Assembly (NCBI GenBank): GCA_028293685.1
Contig: JAQGOI010000093.1
Location: 1 to 6,914 of the forward strand
Direction: 5' to 3'
Length of the DNA stretch: 6,914 nucleotides
DNA from: Lysobacteraceae bacterium
GTDB lineage: Bacteria > Pseudomonadota > Gammaproteobacteria > Xanthomonadales > Xanthomonadaceae
Shown here: positions 1-5,462 of the stretch, piece after piece
Numbering within the stretch: position 1 is the stretch's first letter
Layout: each line of letters starts with the position of its first letter
Notes under the pieces: generated by a model
Told to the model about the DNA's origin: nothing
What the model saw: the letters and a program-made list of their open reading frames with translations, nothing else
Database searches by the model: none
Position numbers and translations under genes: made by a program

Positions 1-1537
1 CGCCAACCTGTCCGCCACTCTCGGCATAGAACGGCGTGCGGTCGAGCACCAACACGGCTTCGTCACCTGCAGAAATCACCTCAACAGGCCGACCGTCCTT
101 CAGCAACCCGACGACGGTCAATGCATCGGCACCGATCTGCTCATAGCCAAGGAAAACCGTCGGCTGCAGCTGCGTGACCAGTTCGGCCGGCAAGGTCAAG
201 CCCCCGCCAAACTTGCCGGCAGCCCGCGCGCGGTCGCGCTGCTGCTCCATCAGTTGTTCGTAGTCGGCCATGGCTGACGGCGTGAGCTCGCCGCTCTTCT
301 CGCGGAGGATGTCTGCGATCAGGTCCGGTGGACAGCCATACGTGTCGTGCAGCTGGAACAGTTGCCCGCCATCGATGACTCCGTTGGAGGCTGCGAGGTA
401 GCCCTCGAGCCGCATCATTCCCGAGTCCAGCGTCTGCGCGAAGGCGGCTTCTTCCGCCTTGAGCGCACGCTCGACGAGGGACCGCTGCCTTGGAAGTTCG
501 GGATAGGCATCGCCCATCACCTCGCACAGCGGGGCGACGAGCCGCCAGAAATACCCATCTCCTCCCGAAGTGCCGAGTTTCCAGAAATGCCGCACGGCCC
601 GACGGATGATGCGTCGAAGGACGTAGCCGCGTCCTTCGTTGGAAGGCAATACGCCGTCGACAATCAGGAAGCTGCACGCGCGGACATGATCGGCAATGAC
701 CCGCAGGGATTTGTTGTTCAGGTCGCTCGTACCTGTCAGCTTGGCGGCCGCCCCGATCAGATGGCGGAACAGGTCGATGTCGTAGTTGCCGTGCACTCCC
801 TGCAGCACCGCTGCCAGCCGCTCCAGCCCCATGCCGGTGTCGACACACGGAGCCGGCAAAGGCTGCAGGCTGCCGTCGGGCTGCCGGTCGAACTGCATGA
901 AAACAAGATTCCAGATCTCGATGAATCGGTCGCCATCCTCATCCGGCGAGCCTGGGGGGCCACCGGCGATATGCGCGCCGTGGTCGTAGAAAATTTCCGT
1001 ACACGGGCCGCAGGGACCGGTGTCGGCCATCTGCCAGAAATTGTCGGAGGCAAACGGCGCGCCCTTGTTGTCGCCGATGCGGATGATCCGCGCATCCGGC
1101 AGGCCGATCTCATTGCGCCAGATGCCGTAGGCATCCTCATCTGTGTGGTAGATGGTCACCAGAAGTCGCTCGGGTGACAGCTTCCAGACCCGGGTGAGCA
1201 GATCCCACGCCCAGATGATCGCGTCGCGCTTGAAGTAATCCCCGAACGACCAATTGCCAAGCATCTCGAAGAACGTATGGTGACGCGCGGTGTAACCAAC
1301 CTGATCCAGGTCGTTGTGCTTGCCTCCCGCGCGCAGGCAGCGTTGCACGTCGACCGCGCGTACATAGCTGCGCTTTTCGGCACCGAGGAAAACGTCCTTG
1401 AACTGCACCATCCCCGAGTTGGTGAACAACAGGGTCGGATCGTTGCCGGGCACCAGGGGCGCAGACGGCACGATCGTGTGCTCCCTGGCGCGGAAATAGG
1501 CCAGGAAATCGTCGCGGATTTCGGACGTCGTTTTCAT
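1..1537 (-). CDS. alaS: Alanyl-tRNA synthetase, N-terminal 512 codons (runs off left edge)
   Basis: Class II aminoacyl-tRNA synthetase that activates alanine with ATP and charges tRNA-Ala in the cytoplasm. The frame is open from the ATG at 1537 to base 1 with no stop. The N-terminus is [15 protein letters not shown], the usual AlaRS opening. The catalytic core is intact: motif 2 region with [18 protein letters not shown] at residues 85-102, [14 protein letters not shown] followed by [16 protein letters not shown], and motif 3 DTGMGLERL with G235-M236-G237-L238-E239-R240. The window ends at [10 protein letters not shown] (503-512), the start of the editing domain, so the editing site and C-terminal domain lie outside. 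Full-length bacterial AlaRS is about 870-880 residues. No strong Shine-Dalgarno is visible before the ATG (upstream bases read GACTCCCG). It lies 231 bases downstream of recX, as in other xanthomonads. Function is certain; only the 5' part can be judged. Confidence 0.98.
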   Translation of the reverse strand, partial: MKTTSEIRDDFLAYFRAREHTIVPSAPLVPGNDPTLLFTNSGMVQFKDVFLGAEKRSYVRAVDVQRCLRAGGKHNDLDQVGYTARHHTFFEMLGNWSFGDYFKRDAIIWAWDLLTRVWKLSPERLLVTIYHTDEDAYGIWRNEIGLPDARIIRIGDNKGAPFASDNFWQMADTGPCGPCTEIFYDHGAHIAGGPPGSPDEDGDRFIEIWNLVFMQFDRQPDGSLQPLPAPCVDTGMGLERLAAVLQGVHGNYDIDLFRHLIGAAAKLTGTSDLNNKSLRVIADHVRACSFLIVDGVLPSNEGRGYVLRRIIRRAVRHFWKLGTSGGDGYFWRLVAPLCEVMGDAYPELPRQRSLVERALKAEEAAFAQTLDSGMMRLEGYLAASNGVIDGGQLFQLHDTYGCPPDLIADILREKSGELTPSAMADYEQLMEQQRDRARAAGKFGGGLTLPAELVTQLQPTVFLGYEQIGADALTVVGLLKDGRPVEVISAGDEAVLVLDRTPFYAESGGQVG

Positions 1538-1768
1538 CGGGAGTCGGCAGCTGGCGGGCGCGCGTTGCAAGGCCACGAAGCCGCTGATATGCGGACGTAG
1601 TCTGAGCAGGCAACCCAGTGCGGATTAGGTTAGCGCGCCGCGACCCGATGGGCTAGCGACGGTTTGCGGCGCGACGCCGCGTCGGCTGAACCCGGTCGTG
1701 GATGGATTCAACGTCGCTACTGGTCAACTATCTGCGCAGGTACGGCCATGGCGCCGACTAACAATCGC
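1538..1768. other. recX-alaS intergenic region, no gene; GC-rich inverted repeats
   Basis: This 231-base gap lies between the recX stop and the alaS start and should hold the alaS promoter and leader. I see no RNA gene and no convincing sigma70 pair. The best partial -10, TAACCT on the minus strand at about 1627-1632, lacks a credible -35. It contains a short perfect hairpin (GCGGCG-CGA-CGCCGC at 1666-1680) that overlaps an alternative 8-bp pairing of CGCGCCGC (1634-1641) with GCGGCGCG (1666-1673). Neither is followed by a T-run on the minus strand, so neither is a standard intrinsic terminator. Confidence 0.5.
1634..1680. repeat. Mutually exclusive inverted repeats upstream of alaS
   Basis: The segment GCGGCG(CG) at 1666-1673 can pair perfectly with CGCCGC at 1675-1680 (6 bp, 3-base loop) or with CGCGCCGC at 1634-1641 (8 bp, 24-base loop). 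Two competing stems in a leader are a pattern seen in attenuators, but such GC-rich dyads also arise by chance in GC-rich DNA, and there is no T-tract. Seen in sequence; any function is inference. Confidence 0.35.
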
Positions 1769-2296
1769 TCAATCGTCTGGCAAAGCGCGGATGGCGGCCA
1801 GCACACAGTCACCATTGAAGCCCCGACGCATGAGGTAATCCGCCGCTTTTCGTTGGGCGGGTAGCGCCAACGCCCCCTGAACACCAAAGCGTCGCTGCAC
1901 CAAGGCCCGCGCCCGCTCCAGCCAGTCGTCTTCGCCGGATTCGGCGAGCGCCGAAAACGCAGCAGCAATGGTCTCCACCCCCAGTCCATGGCTGCCAAGT
2001 TGCGCCCGAATGTGCAGCGGCCCATAGCCGGCAGCGGCGCGGATGCGAGCCAAGCTGCAGGCAAACCGGACGTCATCCTGCCACCCGGCCTGCGTCATTT
2101 TTTCCACGGCAGCCGCAGCGTCCGCCGCCGCGATACCTCGCGCCTGCAGCTTGAGAGCAAGCTCTTTGCGCGAATGTTCCCGGCGCACGAGCAGACCGAG
2201 CGCCCGTTGCGCCGGGGTTGGCTCGGGGCGGCGCCGCTTGCGCGGCGCTACCCCGGCCGATTCGTTCATCGAGTCGTCCATGAGAGCCATTGTCAT
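1769..2296 (-). CDS. recX: Regulatory protein RecX
   Basis: RecX binds the RecA filament and blocks its extension, limiting recombinase activity and co-protease action on LexA. The 175-residue product has the family's tandem small three-helix repeats. The first repeat has the hallmark [14 protein letters not shown], with [41 protein letters not shown] features in the next repeat and a final [13 protein letters not shown] repeat; no segment is missing. It starts 17 bases after the recA stop, so it is very likely cotranscribed with recA. The start is uncertain: ATG codons occur at codons 1, 3, 6 and 10 (2296, 2290, 2281, 2269) and none has a strong Shine-Dalgarno, consistent with weak or coupled translation. 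The N-terminus up to about residue 25 is basic and Pro/Arg-rich ([13 protein letters not shown]). The family assignment rests on both motif and position next to recA. Confidence 0.95.
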   Translation of the reverse strand: MTMALMDDSMNESAGVAPRKRRRPEPTPAQRALGLLVRREHSRKELALKLQARGIAAADAAAAVEKMTQAGWQDDVRFACSLARIRAAAGYGPLHIRAQLGSHGLGVETIAAAFSALAESGEDDWLERARALVQRRFGVQGALALPAQRKAADYLMRRGFNGDCVLAAIRALPDD

Positions 2297-2313
2297 GCCG
2301 TTTCAGACGTCGG

Positions 2314-3348
<1,035 letters not shown>

Positions 3349-3511
3349 CGTGGAATCCTTGGTGGTCAACGGTTGGGAAGAGTGTGGGAGGTCGATGTCG
3401 CTGAAACTGAGACTGCTGCGTCTGGATCAAACAATAGAGACGCGCACTTTCCGCGGGAAGACCGGACAAGCGCGTTGCGCTGTCGGAATTTGCCGCATGC
3501 CCCGGCCGCCG
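3349..3511. other. lexA-recA intergenic region, no recognisable LexA box
   Basis: This 163-base gap separates the lexA stop from the recA start. I searched both strands for TTAG-N6-TACTA, CTGT-N8-ACAG and GAAC-N4-GTTC and found none. The only -10-like hexamer is TATTGT on the minus strand (3431-3436), with a poor -35 (TTCCCG) 17 bases upstream. No T-tailed hairpin follows lexA, so read-through from lexA into recA looks possible. Confidence 0.5.
3356..3360 (-). promoter_or_regulatory. Shine-Dalgarno sequence of recA
   Basis: On the minus strand AAGGA ends 7 bases before the ATG at 3348. It decides the start in favour of MDENKK over the upstream in-frame TTG at 3369. Confidence 0.8.
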
Positions 3512-4168
3512 TCATCGGTTGGGCCTTACCAAACCGCAGTACAGCCCCTCGATCGCGAAATCCTGGTCGGGCATGACCTCGATCGGCGCGTAATCGGGAT
3601 TGCGCGGCAACAGGCGGATGCGGTCCTTGCCGATTTTCAGCAGCTTGACCGTGATCTCGTCATCGATCCGGGCGACCACGATCTGGCCAGAACGCGCCTC
3701 GCGCGTGCGATGCACGCCAATCAGGTCGCCATCGAAAATGCCTTCGTCACGCATCGAATCGCCCTTGACCTTGAGCAGGTAGTCGGGCGCCGGCGAGAAC
3801 AGCACACGATCAAGGACGATGAAAGCGTCCGAACCGATATCGGCACCGATGGGCACACCGGCGGCGACCTGTCCCAGCACGGGAAGACGGACCGCATCTT
3901 CGGCAGTGATCAGCAGGCCCTCGGGGCGGGTTTCCTCATGATCGGGGTGTTCGGGCATCTTCTGCACCAGGCGGATGCCGCGCGCCCTGCCCGGCACGCG
4001 CTGGATCGCGCCGGCCGCCTCAAGCGCCTCCAGGTGGTACTGGGCGCCACGGACGCCACTGAAGCCGAAGGCCCGGGCGATCTCGGTTTGCGACGGCGGC
4101 ATGCCTTCGGAGGCGATGCGCTCGCCGATCAGTGCGAGGATGGCTTGCTGGGTCTGGGTCAGTTCCAT
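3512..4168 (-). CDS. lexA: SOS repressor LexA (self-cleaving)
   Basis: Transcriptional repressor of the DNA-damage regulon, inactivated by RecA-stimulated autocleavage. The 218-residue product has an N-terminal winged helix-turn-helix domain (PPSQTEIARAFGF and GAQYHLEALEAAGAI, about residues 24-55), then RVPGRARGIRL, a hinge, and the S24 peptidase-like domain. The cleavage site is A103-G104 in LGQVAAGVP. The catalytic dyad is S138 (KGDSM) and K175 (ITVKLL), so it should be cleavable. The recognition-helix region reads FSGVRGAQYHLEAL, of the xanthomonad type, in keeping with the non-enterobacterial operator beside it. The start at 4168 gives MELTQTQQAIL, the family N-terminus; there is no Shine-Dalgarno because the operator begins 3 bases upstream. 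It lies 48 bases after pncC and is probably transcribed from its own promoter with negative autoregulation. Confidence 0.98.
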   Translation of the reverse strand: MELTQTQQAILALIGERIASEGMPPSQTEIARAFGFSGVRGAQYHLEALEAAGAIQRVPGRARGIRLVQKMPEHPDHEETRPEGLLITAEDAVRLPVLGQVAAGVPIGADIGSDAFIVLDRVLFSPAPDYLLKVKGDSMRDEGIFDGDLIGVHRTREARSGQIVVARIDDEITVKLLKIGKDRIRLLPRNPDYAPIEVMPDQDFAIEGLYCGLVRPNR

Positions 4169-4170
4169 GG

Positions 4171-4187
4171 TTAGTAGTAATACTACT
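4171..4187. promoter_or_regulatory. LexA operator (SOS box, TTAG-N6-TACTA type) of lexA
   Basis: On the plus strand TTAG (4171-4174), six bases, then TACTA (4181-4185) match the LexA site described for Xanthomonas and Xylella. Around it AGTAGTA-A-TACTACT (4173-4187) is a perfect dyad with 7-base arms and a single central base. It covers the proposed lexA -10 element and ends 2 bases before the start codon, ideal for autorepression. It is the only match I found in the window. Confidence 0.9.
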
Positions 4188-4206
4188 CACGGAAGCGTGG
4201 CGTCAA
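4177..4206 (-). promoter_or_regulatory. Putative sigma70 promoter of lexA
   Basis: On the minus strand TTGACG (-35, 4201-4206; 5 of 6 to consensus) is followed after 18 bases by TATTAC (-10, 4177-4182; 4 of 6). The -35 lies 10 bases past the pncC stop codon. With usual spacing, transcription would start within a base or two of the lexA ATG (4168), implying a leaderless or nearly leaderless mRNA. An alternative -10, TAGTAT, has a 15-base spacer. Prediction from sequence only. Confidence 0.6.
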
Positions 4207-4216
4207 GTCCTTCAAT

Positions 4217-4714
4217 TCAACCGGCCAGCTGCTCCAGCCCGATGAGGGCGGAGGCGACCGTCTGTCGACGGACGGCATCGCGATCGCCCTGAAACGCGAA
4301 GAGTTCGGCACGCGGATAACCTCCCCGCCGCTTCCATGCGATCCAGACGGTCCCCACCGGCTTGTCGGGCGTCCCCCCACCGGGGCCCGCAATCCCGGTG
4401 ACGGCGACCGCCACGCTCGCGCCCGAATGCACCAGGGCGCCGGAGACCATTTCGATCACCGTCTCGCGGCTGACCGCGCCCTGCGTCTCCAGCGTGTGCG
4501 GATTGACGCTGAGCAACGCCTGCTTGGCTTCATAGCTGTAGGCGACCAGGCCGCAATCGAACCAGTCCGAACTCCCGGCAATGTCGGTCACGGTCTTGGC
4601 GATCCAGCCGCCGGTACAGCTTTCCGCCGTGACCAGCATCTGGCGCGCACCACGGAGGCGATCGCCGACCTGTTCGGCGAGGGCCTGCAGCTGTGGATCT
4701 GACAGGAGGTGCAT
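4217..4714 (-). CDS. pncC: Nicotinamide-nucleotide amidohydrolase (stand-alone CinA C-terminal domain)
   Basis: Deamidates nicotinamide mononucleotide to nicotinic acid mononucleotide plus ammonia, recycling NMN made for example by NAD-dependent DNA ligase; cytoplasmic. The 165-residue form corresponds to E. coli PncC (YgaD) and lacks the N-terminal MoCF-like domain of full CinA. Visible motifs are TAESCTGGW (29-37), TDIAGSSDWFDCGLVAYSYEAK (43-64), GAVSRETV, GIAGPGGGTPDKPVGTVW and the C-terminal GDRDAVRRQTV. I chose the ATG at 4714 (MHLLSDPQLQALAEQVG) because it matches the usual family start. The frame stays open upstream to 4849, but that 45-residue extension resembles nothing in the family and would fill the shared upstream gap. 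No strong ribosome site is visible. The gene is followed by lexA after 48 bases and is often annotated cinA in this position. Confidence 0.95.
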   Translation of the reverse strand: MHLLSDPQLQALAEQVGDRLRGARQMLVTAESCTGGWIAKTVTDIAGSSDWFDCGLVAYSYEAKQALLSVNPHTLETQGAVSRETVIEMVSGALVHSGASVAVAVTGIAGPGGGTPDKPVGTVWIAWKRRGGYPRAELFAFQGDRDAVRRQTVASALIGLEQLAG

Positions 4715-4774
4715 GCGTCCGAGGTCGAGATGAAAAACCTGTTTTATCCGATCATGCGCGTGCTTGGAAGCCGG

Positions 4775-4786
4775 ACGAACGTTCGT
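4775..4786. repeat. 12-base perfect palindrome ACGAACGTTCGT
   Basis: ACGAAC and GTTCGT are exact reverse complements with no spacer, located 61 bases upstream of pncC and 136 bases upstream of copL. It could be an operator for a dimeric repressor. One such palindrome or two is expected by chance in about 7 kb, so its position is its only support. Confidence 0.35.
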
Positions 4787-4898
4787 TGCATCCAATGAGC
4801 CGGGAAAGCGCGCGGAGCCTTTTCCGGTTTTCACGAACATCGTTTGCAATGCCCTGAATTGCGCAGGTCCGTCATCGGATGTTTCACACTCGCCGGCT

Positions 4899-4919
4899 GA
4901 CCGAGGTTATCCTCAGGTC
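4899..4919 (+). promoter_or_regulatory. Bulged dyad / RNA hairpin abutting the copL start codon
   Basis: GACC-GAGG (4899-4906), loop TTAT (4907-4910), CCTC (4911-4914), one bulged A (4915) and GGTC (4916-4919) form an 8-bp stem ending 2 bases before the copL ATG (4922). The only Shine-Dalgarno-like bases of copL, AGG at 4915-4917, lie in the bulge and 3' arm, so the folded RNA would hide them. It could instead be a DNA operator. The structure is seen; the function is inferred. Confidence 0.4.
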
Positions 4920-4921
4920 CG

Positions 4922-5344
4922 ATGCGCTTACTTCCAGCCCTGTTGCGTACGGTTTTGTCGGCCGTCCTCGTCCTCAACGGTACCGGGGCCGCCGTTGCAT
5001 CCACGCGCATGTCCCTGGAGCAGGCAACGCCCGGCCAAGCGGGCAACGCTGCAACTGTGGTCACCAACGCCATCGCGCCTCCGTGCCACCAGCACGTGGG
5101 TCAAGTTACCCATCGTGCGGAAATCTCAGCCGCTGCAACCCAGCCGGCTGGCAACAAGACCGTCGCGCCCGATTGCTGCAAGTCGAGTCATTGTGGCGGA
5201 GCGTGTCTGTCTTCCGCGACCTGTGTAACGGGCGGATTGTTCGTTTACCACCCGCTGAATCGCCACGCTGCAAGGGCGTGGATGGACGTTGCCGGCCACG
5301 TCGAGCCGTCGCTTCAGCACTTGATCCGACCTCCGATCGGCTAG
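4922..5344 (+). CDS. copL: CopL-family secreted Cys/His-rich copper-resistance protein
   Basis: A 140-residue protein of the CopL type, the first gene of the copLAB copper-resistance operon in Xanthomonas and Stenotrophomonas, where copL is needed for copper-induced expression. Its molecular role is not settled as far as I know. Residues 1-26 form a Sec signal peptide (MRLLPALLRTVLSAVLVLNGTGAAVA, shown here as its hydrophobic core LRTVLSAVLVL) with likely cleavage after AVA. The mature part has CHQH (C55-H58) and a cysteine cluster C85, C86, C91, C95 and C101 with H90, suited to binding Cu(I). The C-terminus LIRPPIG is, from memory, typical of CopL. copA starts 118 bases downstream on the same strand. 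The ribosome site is weak and lies within a predicted hairpin. Identification rests on signal peptide, cysteine pattern, tail and position; no search was run. Confidence 0.87.
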   Translation: MRLLPALLRTVLSAVLVLNGTGAAVASTRMSLEQATPGQAGNAATVVTNAIAPPCHQHVGQVTHRAEISAAATQPAGNKTVAPDCCKSSHCGGACLSSATCVTGGLFVYHPLNRHAARAWMDVAGHVEPSLQHLIRPPIG

Positions 5345-5388
5345 GCAACCTTGGGCGCCTTCTGGCGCTGTTTCCCGTGCTGTGGATC

Positions 5389-5409
5389 TGCGGCAGCCCA
5401 GCTGCCGCA
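5389..5409 (+). repeat. Perfect 9-bp hairpin between copL and copA
   Basis: TGCGGCAGC (5389-5397), loop CCA, GCTGCCGCA (5401-5409) forms a GC-rich stem 53 bases before the copA ATG. No T-run follows (next bases TCGGCATGAAC), so it is not a typical terminator. It may be an RNA processing or stability element in the copL-copA transcript. A smaller stem, GCGGC/GCCGC (5424-5428 with 5436-5440), follows it. Confidence 0.6.
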
Positions 5410-5451
5410 TCGGCATGAACCCAGCGGCGAGCGATGCCGCCTGACTGCTTC

Positions 5452-5455
5452 GGAG
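5452..5455 (+). promoter_or_regulatory. Shine-Dalgarno sequence of copA
   Basis: GGAG with 7 bases to the ATG at 5463, a clear ribosome site that fixes the copA start and contrasts with the weak site of copL. Confidence 0.75.
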
Positions 5456-5462
5456 CAACCAC

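Larger units (their letters stand above)
4715..4921. promoter_or_regulatory. Divergent intergenic region between pncC and copL
   Basis: These 207 bases must hold promoters for both divergent genes. It carries a 12-base palindrome (4775-4786) and a bulged dyad ending 2 bases before copL (4899-4919). A weak pncC candidate on the minus strand is TTCCAA and TAAAAC, 17 bases apart, near 4745-4775. I could not find a convincing -35/-10 pair for copL; TTTCAC at 4881-4886 with GTTATC 18 bases on is marginal. AT content rises modestly here compared with the flanking genes. Confidence 0.4.

Noticed and set aside
347..1177. Long plus-strand open frame of 276 codons opposite alaS
   Set aside because: It lies fully antisense to a well-matched alaS reading frame, has no family motifs and reflects third-position GC bias.
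1664..1864. Small 66-codon plus-strand open frame in the recX-alaS gap
   Set aside because: More than half is antisense to the recX C-terminus; no ribosome site or recognisable motif.
3431..3459. Possible recA promoter with TATTGT as -10
   Set aside because: The matching -35 (TTCCCG) is too poor to call; kept only as a note in the intergenic entry.
3490..3515. Possible terminator after lexA
   Set aside because: The stem is only about 4 bp (GCCG/CGGC) and has no T-run on the minus strand.
4217..4849. Longer pncC product starting at 4849
   Set aside because: The 45 extra residues do not resemble the family, and the start at 4714 matches PncC N-termini.
4846..4862. Short inverted repeat GCAAT/ATTGC upstream of copL
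   Set aside because: Arms of 5 bases with a 7-base loop are expected often by chance.
4879..5418. Plus-strand 179-codon frame overlapping copL
   Set aside because: It overlaps copL in another frame; only the 4922-5344 frame gives a signal peptide, a cysteine cluster and the CopL-like tail.
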